Assembly: GCF_001949145.1 (NCBI RefSeq)
Contig: NW_019091362.1
Span: forward strand, 2,579,790 to 2,643,789
DNA from: Acanthaster planci
Lineage: Eukaryota; Echinodermata; Asteroidea; Valvatida; Acanthasteridae
DNA length: 64,000 bases
Reading direction: 5' to 3'
A program made the translations under genes and the position numbers. The notes beneath the pieces are model-generated. The model saw only the letters and a program-made list of their open reading frames with translations. It ran no database searches and was not told the origin of the DNA. Positions 41,470-54,091 of this stretch are shown here, in pieces (the first letter of the stretch is position 1; each line of letters begins with the position of its first letter).

Positions 41470-41706
41470 TAATTCCAGATATAAGGGGTCCAAAAGTAAC
41501 ATTTTTGTGTCCCTGTTACATCTGACCTTTGTTATTTGACAAGGAAATGTCACCGGAATTGATTTCAAACTATTACTATCTGTTTGGCAGGTAATTTGCA
41601 TTAATTTATCACCCTTGGAAGTTAGAAAATGTGTTTTGAACTTACAAAATCATAAGTCAGATGTAACAAGGAGACACAAAAAATGGACCCCTAATTTCTG
41701 GAATTA
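41470..41706. mobile_element. Foldback element with inverted repeats of about 60 bases
   Basis: The left arm begins TAATTCCAGATATAAGGGG and the right arm is its approximate inverse complement, ending CTGGAATTA. Shared blocks include GGGGTCCA, TTTTTGTGTC and GTTACATCTGAC. The interior of about 100 bases has no long frame. The TA at each end suggests a TA target. It lies 29 bases beyond the stop codon of the possible terminal exon at 41735. Confidence 0.8.
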
Positions 41707-41734
41707 GAGTCTGAATAAAATTCACTGACTTTTA

Positions 41735-41989
41735 TTAATGTACCGGTATGTCGTCTGACCACGTTGTATCACTTTCCAAATTAATAACAGTTTCCTTGCT
41801 CAGTGGCGTTCCCGCCCCCCTGTCCGCCAAACAGGCATCCAGGTAATTAGACAAGTCATCTCGGTACAATTGATTATTTGCCAGGACCCTCCGATCTGGT
41901 GACATCAGCCTCGCATAAAATGAATACATAGGGGAAAGAGTGGCAGGGAATGACCTTTTGACATAGTACTGGGCTGTAGAAAAGCTGGG
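41735..41989 (-). CDS. Possible terminal coding exon of the minus-strand gene
   Basis: On the - strand a pyrimidine-rich acceptor (CTTTTCCACAG) is followed by 84 open codons and a TAA that overlaps an AATAAA polyadenylation signal. The exon starts in phase 0, matching the donor at 46982, so the two would splice into a 143-residue protein. The peptide is balanced and charged (for example MSPDRRVLANNQLYRDDL), unlike the hydrophobic chance frames nearby. No family is recognised, and other exons could lie between. Confidence 0.33.
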   Translation of the reverse strand, partial: PSFSTAQYYVKRSFPATLSPMYSFYARLMSPDRRVLANNQLYRDDLSNYLDACLADRGAGTPLSKETVINLESDTTWSDDIPVH

Positions 41990-44425
41990 CTGTGGAAAAG
42001 CTGACCGTCTGGCCACTTGGCCAAAGATCTAAGATTCAGGGTTTGGCATTTCCAAAACTGCAATGTCTATGATCAAGCGATCAGTAGTACACACTTTGCT
42101 AAGCATGCCATTCTCCAGGTATGTACATGTACATCCTCCTGGCACATGTACCGATATGGTAGTGACACAGGGATACATACATGTACCGGTACCCTGTACG
42201 GGCAGTATGCATGTCAATTCACTGTACTGGTACATGAGTTTTTCAAGATGATATTATTCCCAGTGGGTTCAACCTTTACATGTACATGTACTTTCCCTAT
42301 TAAAGAAGCAAAACTTGTGTGAAAAGAATTTAGTAAAGAAGTGAGCAAGTTTTATTGACAATGGTTCCCTGTATAAACATCTAAGCCATTCTCAAACAAG
42401 TCCAACAATTCTGGAAAAATAGAACAAACATCGTTACAAATTATGACACCAATTTCCTGTCTTTTAAGTGTTTTTAAACATTTTTCAAACCTAAAAAATC
42501 TACATTTATCCTCCAGAATTACGATTACCCCTTTAATGGAAAGATCTTCACACAAGAAAAGAAATGAGAATATTAGGGATGGATCAATTGAGGACTTGAG
42601 GAAGTAACACGTAGACCCACAGACCAAGCGGGAATGCAGTGAAATTCTACCCAAATTGAGCGTGACTCCTCCTGTGAACAAGGGAAGAGAAGGGGAACAA
42701 AAAACAAAAAAAAAAGGAAAGGAAGATATATCACCACCGTGCCGATTGAAAGGTTAGATGAGAAGCTCAGGAGATGACGCATCCACTTGGCCTCAACCTA
42801 AGAAACAGGGGTCAAATGGTCAAGTTTATGAAAGATATGCACCCCTTAACTTACACAACACCCAGGATGTTAAGATCCCCCAAGTTTAGGATTTTGATTA
42901 ACTGCTTCTTTTTCGATTTTGGGTTTGATTAATCAACGCAGCTTTTTTTTTCTGGTAATTTTAATAAGGGAATAAATATATGCTTGGCCTGTCTTAAACA
43001 TGCGTTTAAGATCAGCTCAGGAGAATGGACACGACAAATGCCCAAGCCACAGGTGAGGGAATTATCAGCGTTCCTTCTTCCTGAGTTAGTTTAAGACTGG
43101 CCAAGCACATACATGTGTTTACGTGTATTCCCATTCATAAATACCTTCTTCATAGTTAGAAAGTCAACAGAATTCAATATATGAGGGATATCCAGTGATT
43201 TTGTTCTAGAATTTTACTTGGATTTTCTCAAACACCCCTTCCATTCTATGGAATATTCCTTGTGCAAATTGTCCAATTGGCACCCACATGGTGAGCCATG
43301 TGCACACAGACTCGTGACCAATCAGAATCAATTAAAGCTGTCTTGTATCCGGGTGCCAGTGCGTGCTTTACATAGTGGGCATTATCAAATATTGATACAG
43401 TCGAGTTGCGCAATGTTGAATAGGAAGACTGTCTGAGGTACTTATGAATCAACAGTAACAGCGGCTCAATCTGAGGATTATTTAGCGAAAGTATCTATGG
43501 TTGTAAGTCAATTCATCCACTGCAATATCAGGCCGCAACCTTTCTTCGTGGTCATTTTTCCTTTCTTTGCTTGAGAATATTTAAGATTTTTGGTCAGGAA
43601 CATTACAGGCCACTTGTGCCTTCTGAAAGGAAGCTTGTATTTTCACAGAGTTGTTTCTGATTTTAAATTGAATAGAAAAATGTAATCAAATAATTGAGAA
43701 ATAAATTGATTAATCACGACATTTTAAATTTTGCAGTTCACGTGTCAGCCTGTGTGCATGAAGCACATCACTGGAAATGACATGAATTTCTGGCGGATCT
43801 GTCCTGAGAGAAGGTGGGTGCTACATGTACATGTAGCTCAACAACAAAATGTCTGACTCTCACAAAATTGGCATCAAAATGACCGCAAGATATTACTGAA
43901 TATATCCTAAGGCTTGGTGCACCAAAAAACACTGCTATGATGTAAAAAATGTCTAGGGAGGTCAGGGGTGAAATATGCACTGGTACCCTCCTCCAGCTCT
44001 TTTAGTTTTGGAGTTTTTAATGCTGTTCAAGATACCGGTAAGAGAACAGTTTAATGAAGCACAGGTCTCGAAATTAGCACAATCTAATCTCAGAGGCACC
44101 AATTTTTCACTCCTGGTTGCAGAGAGGTAATTACAGTGCCTCTACCAGACCACAGCAATGGTAAACTTGGATTGCTGTGATCATCTTTGGTGACAGATAC
44201 AATGTGGCGCTATTCCTTCCATTGCATGTAACTACATGTAGCTATTTCGTCAGCAAAATTGAAATACCACAAAAATGCCAGTGTTTGCTGTGACTGTAAA
44301 GGTACGTATACAGGTATTTCTTTCTGTTCCAAACTTGACAACATCTTCTGTTGGTAGTATTAAACTATAGCATTCATCAAATGTGTTTCAGGGGTACGGG
44401 ACATAGCTCCACAAAGTAGTTGTTT

Positions 44426-44507
44426 GCCTGACAGAAGGGCCACCAGGCATGCATTTGAAACACAACTCAGATTAAAACAGCTTGTCCAATACGCTCTTCT
44501 GTCAGGC
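44426..44507. repeat. Inverted repeat with GCCTGACAGAAG arms
   Basis: GCCTGACAGAAGGGC at the left and GCTCTTCTGTCAGGC at the right are inverse complements over 15 bases with one mismatch. They enclose about 52 bases without a frame. This may be a small foldback element; no second copy was seen in the window. Confidence 0.55.
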
Positions 44508-45260
44508 AGAAGGTGGGATTTCCAGTCTCCATTTTTTCCCTTTCTCAAAGTCTGCATAATCCCAAGGCACCAAATTGTATCAAATACCCCAAGATGCATG
44601 CCGTTATGCATGGGTATGCATCAGATGGTTGGTCACGTGTAATCATGCGAATTCAAATATAACCGTATCTCGATTAACTCCAGGCCTTCATTACATCCCC
44701 CTTCATTTATGACAAATGTGGACAAAGCGTGCAAGCAGCAGAACGGAGTAAAGATAAACTGCCAAGTCGTTGCAGTTCATTACCTTCAAATAATTACCGC
44801 AGATACCCGGTATGTCTGTGCAATGCATCCCATATGATGATGGCGCCACAGGACTTTTTATGCCTCTCCAATATATTGCTGATGACTGAACCGGGTGTTT
44901 TTGTTGTAATTTTGAAGCACAGATCACGTTCTTTAAGCTTGAAAGATTTTGTTTCATTTGGTGACTCCTTCAGAATACAACTACCAAAGCTACAAGAAAT
45001 AGTAATATTGTGTGATTGAAATTCAATATGTTTACCACTTTTCACAAAATTGTACGAAGAGTGTTGTTAAGTGCATTTTTCTCTTTTTTATATAAAAGTA
45101 ATAATTTGTAATGTGAACGGCTAATTCTAAGTAATTGCCTTGAACATCCTATAGGCCTATATCTCTTTTGTGCAGCATTCCCCTCTGATTCAATTCTGCA
45201 TGTACAAACAGATTTGAAATTCGTAATTCTGGGCCTCGGGTATATTTTTCTCTATGGGCA

Positions 45261-45477
45261 CAGTGGCATACATGTAGCTAGAATTTTACTAGTGGAGGAG
45301 GCACAAAGGCACTAGCATCTTAGGGGGGGTTACCAGCTTTCAGTGGTGTGGTTTTTGAGGGCAAGTTATTGTTAGCCTTGTTCAATATCCACTCATCCTT
45401 TTTTTTTTTTCAGTGGGGGGGGCACCGGGAATTTGTGGGGGGCACGTGCCCCCTTAACCCCCACCACTACACCACTG
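45261..45477. mobile_element. Non-autonomous element with CAGTGGCATAC / CTACACCACTG ends
   Basis: The ends form an imperfect inverted repeat of the CAGTGGCGTAG type that is common on small DNA transposons of aquatic animals. The interior holds the usual G-rich and C-rich stretches (TTAGGGGGGGTT, GGGGGGCACGTGCCCCC). There is no coding frame. Family placement rests on the general look of the ends, not on a comparison. Confidence 0.55.
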
Positions 45478-46981
45478 CCTGGGCACACCAAGTCAAATGA
45501 AAAACTGAAACATAGCCGATGTGCATACATGTACATAAATCTAGATCATTTGAGACTATTCTTTGTAGAAGGAAAGCCAAGAATCGGGTTTGTGGATGTT
45601 CTATGGAAGTATCAATCTCTTTATCCAAGGAGAGTTAGTTTTCAATTATTTGTCTGTGAATTTGGTAATGCCATACCTTAATATACCAGTATTTGTTCAG
45701 ACAAACGCTAAGAACACTTGCAAAAGTAGATCTTTATACAAAAGGGAAAGAACTTCTTTAGTCAACATTTCAACTGGGGTGTAAAACCTCACTCTGAAAG
45801 AGAAATGGGCATACTACATAGCTGTTGAAATTTTAATACCTGAATAGCAAATATGGGGTGTATAAAATGACCTGTGACATGCCCAGACGCTCGATCCCGG
45901 CAGGTATAAATGGGCTAGACACAAAGTCATTTTAATTCCACAGAAATGCAAGTCAAGTCTAGTTTATCACACTGGCCTTTGGGAAACGCACAAGACAAAC
46001 AAGAAATGCACGCAAAACTAAACAAATAGACAGGGGTCTTTTTACAACCACTCCACACGTAAACTGAGTCAACAGCCCCTTGGGTGAAAAGCTGTCCCAG
46101 AAACCACTGTTGCAGAGCTCAAAACGGCAAATGTGCTCTTAAAGAACCCAGCACCGATCCAGCCGGAAAGAAAAAAAGTGACCGACATGGCACGTGGAGC
46201 GCACCCTCTGAATACGTGTCATTCTGCTCCCTCAACACTGGTGTGTGTCAATATTTTCCTACCCGTAGACTTAACCTTGTCTGGGGCATGTGCTCGTAAA
46301 GCAGGACAGAAGGTAGGCTGTTCAATACAGGAGCAAAGTCCGGGAAAAAAAAAAAGGAAAAAAAAAGAGGGTATCGTTTGAATTCATGATGCTCGGTCAC
46401 ATTCCTGCATGTCCCAGGCAGTGATAATGACGTGAAAAGTGGTACAGACAAATAGGTCATTTATCATCACGGAACCAGAGAGGAGAAACTCTACGCTCGT
46501 CCATGATGATGATGACAACACACTTGTTATGATTCTCCAACGTTCAATGGTGTCAACAGCTGAAAGATTACAAATGAATTTATCATCTGTGTTTGGAGAG
46601 GGATCATCATTGAAAACTCGTGAGAGTGTTTACCACGACTCTGGAGCTGATAAACAGTGTTTGCACTTGTTCTGCGCTATTTGCCAGTGGATATTTAACC
46701 AGTTTATTGATGACGGGAAGATGTACATTGCTTGACAAGAATTTTGAAATAAGCAAAACCTGTAGATGGTGCCATCATTTCATTCATTTGCATGCGTAAC
46801 AGCAGAAAAGAGGAAGAAAGTCAAGTTCCAAGGCCCCAAGAGAGCAAACAAGTTAGCAATTTGAGAACAGCCGGGCTGCATTCACTCCCGAAAGCATTGC
46901 CAATGTTAACTTAAAATATTTTCACAGAAACTGTATCCAGTGGGAACACAGTGGCAAAGTACAACTCTGATCCGATCTTAC

Positions 46982-47158
46982 CTTTCTCTGTTCGCTTGGC
47001 GTGTGCTGGTCATCAGTTGGCCTGGCACTGCTCCCCGGCTGTGCATGTGCACTGGCTGCATGCTGGGCACTAGTCCCCTTGGCCCCCACGCTCCTGGGTA
47101 ATCCCGACTTGACGGGTTTGGCAATGTTCGACTTGCCTTTCGGCCCTGCCTTGGACAT
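46982..47158 (-). CDS. First coding exon of an unidentified minus-strand gene
   Basis: On the - strand an ATG with A at -3 opens 59 codons that end exactly at a strong donor (AGAAAG/GTAAGA) in phase 0. The peptide begins MSKAGPKGKS and is basic, then turns Ala-, Ser-, His- and Pro-rich. It looks like a disordered N-terminus, as found on many cytoskeletal or nuclear proteins. The region is richer in G+C than its surroundings. No family is recognised. Downstream exons must lie at lower coordinates; one phase-compatible candidate is at 41735-41989. Confidence 0.55.
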
Positions 47159-47273
47159 GATGGGAGGCTCACAGGTCCACGTGGTCTATCTGAGTTGGTT
47201 TGAAGCTTTTAGGCACACTGTTTGGTGAACTCACCTCCTCACTGGTTATTTCAGCTGGACGCATTTTGTAAGA
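47159..47273 (-). promoter_or_regulatory. Putative 5' leader of the minus-strand gene, with an upstream ORF at 47169-47264
   Basis: An acceptor-like CACTCCAG lies just before 47273 on the - strand. The following leader carries an ATG (A at -3) opening a 31-codon frame that stops at 47169, only 10 bases before the main ATG. Such a short upstream ORF would be expected to lower or condition translation of the main frame. An alternative donor (GAGGAG/GTGAGT) inside the leader could remove part of it. Confidence 0.35.
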
Positions 47274-47347
47274 CTGGAGTGTGGGTAGGTTGTTTGGTCA
47301 TGCTGTCAGAAATGTACAGAATGCAGAACAATATACTTTAAATTTGG

Positions 47348-47417
47348 TTAACCCTAACAGTCCCAAATCCTCCAATTTCAATACGATTTTACATACACCC
47401 TAGGGGGTTAGGGTTAA
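47348..47417. mobile_element. 70-bp repeat with TTAACCCTAAC / GTTAGGGTTAA ends, family B copy 2
   Basis: The ends are an 11-base inverted repeat made of two telomere-like units (TTAACCCTAAC and its complement). The interior matches 29700-29768 with few changes. It lies about 75 bases upstream of the putative minus-strand leader exon. Confidence 0.75.
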
Positions 47418-49900
47418 AGTAATGTGATACTAGTTATTACAGTACCTGTTAGACACATTAATATGTCACCAACCCTAATGAAATTACACTGTAATAATAT
47501 GTGTAGCTACTTTTGAGCTAACAACTTTAAAAACAAAATCATGCACACTGACACTCAACAGAAACGCCCATTTTTTTCACCCACATAATGTCCAAAAACT
47601 GCCCTAAAACTGAGTTTGTGGGATCTGTCACACATTGGGCAACCTTGAAATTGATGTTTGTGCACATGCCTTCTGCATGATTAGATTTGAAAGATTAGAC
47701 CTTTTTTTTTTCTTTTCTGGCTTTCTACCTCCTTCATAGCTACATGTACATGTAGACGTTAATACTTCTGTTCATTTCTTTCACTCTGATGAGTAAACAT
47801 TCTAATCGAATATGATAGCAGGCAACGTACACGTAGCCTGACAGTGTGACAACAGAAACTGCTTCTCCATGGCATTAAATAAAACCAGCTATTTTTATCG
47901 CCCAAACCGCATTTGGGCCAATCAGAACAGCTGTCTTTTCTTCTCCCTCGCATTTTGATTATTCTCCGCATATAAATGACAGGCAATCAGATAAGACCCT
48001 TCACCTGAAGGGCTGCAGATTTTGACAAAGCACTGCTACAACTTGCTGTGTCGGTTTTTTTTTTTGGGGGGGGGGAGACTGTCCAGGGTCTGTCTTCTTC
48101 AAATCCCCCTTCCCCCAGGCAGGTGATCGGTACCCTGCATACCAACAGCCACCTGTCAGATGAGTGCTTAGGTTATAATCTATTCTTCCCGCGACGACGT
48201 GGAAATGAAATGGACAAGACTTTGAACCGAGTGATCCAGCATCAGCGAGTGGGGGGGGTAGATTGTCATTAAAACTCCATTATGAAGTGGCAAAATTGAA
48301 AAGCGGACATTCATGTGCAGGGGCAGCCACCAACGTAAGGTCCCAGAACACGAGAAACATTGCTTTTGGCTGTGTGCCTAACAAATAACATCCACATAAT
48401 GAAATCTTTAGTGACATTTTTGTGACAGACTGAGGGTACATTGATCATTTGATCAAGCTTGAAGTTATCAGGCCTACCTTTCAACTACAAGGGAAGATTT
48501 CAATGCCCAGGGGTTGAGTGGTTGGCTGTGACAATGCTTTATGTGTGGACTGTTCTAATAAATCACCTCCAGCAAAATTGTGCCTAGAACCTGACAGCAT
48601 ATTTCTCTTTACAGTGTGAGCATAAATTGGCACCAGTGACCTGTAAAATCCAACTGGACTTTTAATAACTCACATAAAATACACACATGTACTGGTACTC
48701 TGTTTCTCCTTAACCTTTTATGCACAGTTGATGCAGTTTAGCTGGTAGTAGCATTTCATAATTCAACTATAAATGCAAAGTGGCTGGCTAAAAATACATG
48801 TGACTGCACCAGTCACACTCCTCAAACAGGTGGCCTTTTTCAAAGCATAGAAAAAGCTCCCCGGCGATGATATGCAGAGATTCTAAATATAACCATCTCC
48901 CCCCAGTGCCACGCCATCCAACATTGTAAATCATCATCTTTTTAAGTACATGTATGCAGGAGGAGGGTAAGGGCAGGTTGTTGAACCGAATCTGTGATGA
49001 GCATTTCTCCTTTTCTATTCAAACTCTCTGGTGGTGCGACAATGCCTTGGGTAGCTGGCTGAATGGTATTTGGAGACTATTCCCTCTTTCCTGTTTCTTT
49101 ACGGTGCATGTGTGCCCGGTATTTTACCTCGATCTGCCTCCGAAATCATACTCTGAAGCCTCTAGGGAGAGCTTCTTCATGGCGTAACTGTGCGAGGAGG
49201 CAGACAGAGTGACTCCGGCTGTATGGATTGATACGTGGTCTGAGATGCTAGTCGCCGTACAGCAGTATTTGGGTCGGGACAAAACCGAGAGAATTGGGGT
49301 GGAGAGAGAGGTTCCAGCATAAATGGTCAATGTGGCGAGCCTGTGGCCATTCTTGATTTCCTCTTCGACAGACAAGGCGGCAGGGGGACGTGAAACTCAG
49401 GCAAATTTGCGAGAGATGTTGGCTTTGAAATTGAGTTAAAATGGGGCATGGGAGCAGCAGTTATCAACAGAAATGGCTGATGGGCGAAGGATGACGATGT
49501 TGTTTTGAAATACAGGCTGAGAAATTTAAAAAAAGAAGCAGCACACATTTACTGTCAACACCAGATACATTGTGCAGTCTTGAATTTCAGTCAATGTGTA
49601 TTTTCTTTCTCCTGGCAATGAAAGCTGCTACTCGATAGGGTTTTAACTTAAATTGGCTTTCAACTGTAATTTCACACTATTAGAAGCCACAGTTGTGTTG
49701 CCCATAAAATGTTAAAGGGCTGGGACTCTGAAAATGTACAAGTGTTTCAACTGATAAATCAATCTGATATTCCTAGATAAAATAAAAACAGTAATTTCCA
49801 AGTACATGTAAACTGGATTACCGACTCATGTCATGATCAGTTTTTAACAAGCAATCATGCCCCTCACAATCCAAATCTCTCAATATGCTAGCTAAAATAG

Positions 49901-50012
49901 CTTTGCATGATAGCCATCTTAAAGGGCAGTTCTTTGGTTCAACAGTGTATACACAAAGGAGGTTTCCCTGTGGAACAAAAGAACTGCCCTGCAAGATGGC
50001 TACCATGCAAAG
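49901..50012. mobile_element. Foldback element of 112 bases
   Basis: The left arm CTTTGCATGATAGCCATCTT continues with AGGGCAGTTCTTT, and the right arm is its inverse complement (AAAGAACTGCCCT, then AAGATGGCTACCATGCAAAG). There are few mismatches over arms of about 45 bases and a small central loop. It is non-coding and would form a stable hairpin. Confidence 0.75.
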
Positions 50013-52170
50013 CCTCCATATGCTGTAGGGTAAAGTGCATTTTTTCAAGCAGCCAGTGGCATATTTCTTATACTTTTCTGATCCAAAATAGGATGAAACA
50101 AATGCTTAAACTTTTACTATCCAGTGTTAGGATTTGGCAATTTGGAATAAAACTTTTATTTAAAATCATTATAACATTATAACATTTGCCTAAAAAAAAA
50201 AAAAGAGTAAAATTCCTCTTTAAAAGGAAGGGAAGGAACAAAAACACAGCAACAAAATTGCAGATCTCAGACACATTTCATCAGTCACGAGGTGTGATTC
50301 TGTTGGTATTAATTGCAGGCAGTGACAGACTGTCTACTCAAGGTTGATGCCTGCCGCTCCCCTCGTCCCTCTCCAGTGCCTCTCTCTTCTCTCTCTTCCA
50401 GCGAAGTGGCGCGACTGTTGTCGCATAAATTTCCATTCCCTGCACAAGTCCAGAGTATCAGGATCCAGGATGGGGGAGGGGGGGGAAGAGAGACATCTGC
50501 CTTGCCTGCCAAGGTTACCCAGCTGTCCTGGGTCCTGCCGGGTCACAAATGAATGCTGATCATGCCTCAATATTACAGGTGTTCTTATAGTCTTGCGCTG
50601 AGAGAAACCTCATTTCAGAACATGTCAGTCCTGTAAATATGACCATTTACATACACAATATGTGCAAGGATGCAAACAAGACCTAGCTTGTGGGTTTTCA
50701 GGTGGATGAGAATGTAGTACCTCTACTGCACAGGGAAATGTGAATACAAATTTCACAAAATGGACCCAACCCATTCTTTTCAAAAAGGCAGCATCAATTT
50801 CAGTCCTAAACTATGGACAAGGAAAGAGCAAAGCTATTACCTGTCTACATTTCACCAGTATATGTGATCCGCTCTGCAAAGAAGTGTATTAAGTCACGCA
50901 ATGCAAAAACAGTAATGGCCCATTTCCATGTGCCAAGGGTGAAAATATGTGGTAATATTTCAAGGCCGATTGCTTGACCATAAAGCTTCTGTTGCTAAGG
51001 AAAACCAAGAGAGTGTCTAATTTAAGTTTAATGTTTCTGTTTGTTATGTTTACAGGGCATTATCTCAAAAAGCATGTGTGATAAAATTAAATTACTTGTA
51101 TATGCAAACGGCTAATAACTCCAAAACAAAAAATGCCACTGGGATGAATTATATATCAAATGAAAGCTTGGGATGTGAGCAACTCGATTACATATATAAA
51201 TCAAATTCCACAAAATTTGACATAATACACCTTCTTGCAGACCTGGTCACATATATCTGAAGCCATTTTCCATTCTGGATACAGCAGGATTACAGCATTT
51301 GCAAGTCGGACTACGAGCAACACATCGTGTTACAGTGCCGTACATTTCTGCATTGACCACATTTGAATTTTTATTTCCTGATTTCTTCCTACTTTTTTTT
51401 TCTTCAGAACGTACATGTACTTGTACGTGATCTCATTCACGTACAACCAGCAGATTTCACACATGTACAAAGATCAAGTAGCCATTTTGGTGAACATTCT
51501 ATCATTTATTGCATACCAAACAATACACGCACCTCTCATTTTAAAAAGAGCCATACAATTTTTGCTTTAAATTGCCAGCCCATAAACAGTTTCGGAATGA
51601 ATTTGCAGACTTATCAATTGCTTCAGTTTCTGATTTTATAATGGAAAAGTAGCAATTTTACAAATTTTTCTTTTATGTACACTGATGTTCGTACACTTTT
51701 TGAAGGTAAAATGCATACGACATTGCTGAAAAATTTTAAATCGCACTGATAATCAAAATGACACTGCACATGGGAGTTCAGCTGACCTCAATAATCAGCC
51801 GACAATACAGATCACCAATAACACTGACACACTTTTTGTGTCTAATTTCACCCTCCCTTGCAGGTGCAAAGAATTACAGGCCTAATCTATTTTCATTCAC
51901 CAACAGGGCATATTTCAATTTAAACAAAAATGTCACGGCCAATGACAGAAGGAAATGTGCACACTATCAACTGGTTAACGTCTTATTGGTCAGCGAGCCA
52001 AACCAAACAGATTTAACATATTAAATATGTGATAGAGACTGTACCTGTGATGATGGGATGATTACTTGCAAGACACAGACTCACACCTGTAGAGAGAGTG
52101 CAGGTACTTATGACTGGGGGGGGTTCAATCCAGTGTGTAAATCAGGCTGCAGCAATGTGACAGCAGGCCC

Positions 52171-52216
52171 GGGTGATTGACCGTGCATATTGAGGCCTCT
52201 CCAACCACTCGACCAC
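52171..52216 (-). repeat. Possible tRNA-like fragment
   Basis: On the - strand TGGTCGAGTGGTTGGAGAGG fits an A-box of a Ser/Leu tRNA. A weak B-box-like GGTCAATCACC follows. No cloverleaf forms, so this is at most a remnant. Confidence 0.25.
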
Positions 52217-52658
52217 ATTTGGCTCATTTTCATTCTTACTCATTCCGAGTAGCAGATTTTACCTGGCAACACGCAGTGCACTCAAAAGGATTCTGCTCCG
52301 AGTGAACCAATTTGGTGGCAGGTAATTTGCAGCGCTATGCATGGCCGGCTGGGACAAAGAGAGAGTTTGTTTGGACTCAGATCAATTCAATTTTAGCAAC
52401 CATACTGTCAATTTACTTCACTGCTTTTTTTTGGGGGGGGGATTTTGCAGCAAATTGCTGTATGACTGTATCACTGCATCAGAAACTTCCATAAAATATA
52501 AAGGGAAATTTGATTACAAAGTGGAAAATTCAGAAGACGTACACCTGAATTTTACGTTCCACCTGATAACTTGGGGAATTTGACACGTAAACATACACGT
52601 ATGTAGATTACACTAAACACTGAAAATATGCTTTATAACAAGTATCCACTGTTACATT

Positions 52659-52737
52659 TGTTGGAGCTGCGGTTATTTGAATCAAGTCTGTTCAATTTAT
52701 GGAGTTGTGGTTATCCTAATCAGGACTGTTTATTTCA
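52659..52737. repeat. Diverged tandem duplication, unit about 37 bases
   Basis: Two adjacent units of the form GGAGYTGYGGTTAT, then AATCA, then CTGTT, then ATTT. An inverted fragment AGCTCCAACTACGCA follows at about 52757. Non-coding. Confidence 0.45.
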
Positions 52738-54091
52738 AATGTCTGTCTGTACCATTAGCTCCAACTACGCATAGTCTCAGCCAAGTCTAGGAGTGACAAC
52801 AAATGCATACATTCTTTCTGACGCACATTTTCACTGCAGAGCAAGAATGTTACATGCATTGATTTTTTTTTTTCAATCGGTACCAGTGCAGCAAATTTAT
52901 CATTCCAAGGTTGGTTTGCCTATTTTTTTTTTCTGTTTTGTTCCATTCCCATTTGCTTGCTTCATTTGCAGATGAGGAAAATGTATTACAACTGTGAACA
53001 TCCTTCATTTCAATTAGCATTACCGCACTGTAGTCATTTCTCTAAACAGGTTGGCGCACTGTGAGAAGTTTGTTGAACCTTGACATTACAAGGAGTCCTA
53101 ATGGGCCCCATCACAATTACCTTTGGTAAAGATGAAGACGCCAGCAGAGACAGACTTAGATGAAAAAAACAAACAGGGATCAACGGCCATCAGCGAAATG
53201 GCTACATACAGTACATGTACACAGTGAAGACAAAAGTATATAAAATGCATTCTAACTGGCCCCAAGTGGATTAGTGAGTCTGCAAGATTGTCAGGGATGA
53301 TTTGGGAGTACTACGGAAAGTAATTAACTGCGATTTGCTGTTATCATGATGTCACTGTTTCTGGGAAGAATCCACAATCACGTACGCATCTCACAAATCG
53401 TTAACTGAGGGTGCATGTGAGCATTTTGAAAAGTTCTCAATAGAATTTTTGACTACGGATGGATTACGTAGAAAACAGCACGGTGGCGGAGTAGTAACGA
53501 TACAGTAGATTGAGCACCACTCCTGATGGACACATTTTGTAAATATCAATTAATTTGATGCCTACAAAATACTACAAACAACACAAACTATGTGTCCAGC
53601 TTGCTTTTGCATAATATGTCCCATCAACCCCCCCAAAAAAAGTTTTCTAAACAATCAATTAACCAACTGACAAACACAACATTAACATGTTGACTGCTGC
53701 GCGTAATTTCAAAAGAGGCATTCCCATTTGCCTAGCGTTGTACATATGCCCGTATACCATATTTAATGCAGTAGGTACCTTTCGGGTGTCTGTTTGAACA
53801 TAATTTTTTTTTATGGATGTATGCCCTCCGCACTGCCAGCTGCGTATTTGTTGTGTTCTTTGGTGATGTCAGTGTATTCAATTTACATTACAATAGCCTT
53901 TCATTTCCTAAAAGTATATACTCGTAGTGGCAGAATCCAGTACACCTGTGACTACGAATATACTCATGGTCACCAGTCAACATGTTGAGAAGGTTTTCAT
54001 CAAGACGTACTCTGTGTCGGGAAGATTTTAATTCTGATTGCGGGTTTTGCTCTTTATTTTGGGTAAGGGCAAAACCCATAATTAAAAGAGG

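Larger units (their letters stand above)
41990..46981 (-). other. Candidate intron of the minus-strand gene, with inserted elements
   Basis: If the exons at 46982 and 41735 belong together this is their intron of about 5 kb. It contains the inverted repeat at 44426 and the CAGTGG-ended element at 45261. Frames at 42352-42681 and 44794-45045 look partly coding but do not join in phase. Confidence 0.3.

Noticed and set aside
42352-42681. 109-codon minus-strand frame with charged C-terminal half and AATAAA at the stop
   Set aside because: Tempting composition, but the N-terminal half is poor, no acceptor was found in a usable phase and no family is recognised.
44794-45045. 83-codon minus-strand frame with charged, coding-like residues
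   Set aside because: A possible acceptor (TTCTTGTAG) and donor exist but the phase does not join the exon at 46982. Left as unresolved chance frame.
49124-49375. 83-codon minus-strand frame ending at a GAG/GTAAAA donor-like site
   Set aside because: The acceptor is unconvincing and it would lie in the leader or first intron of the minus-strand gene. Not enough to call an exon.
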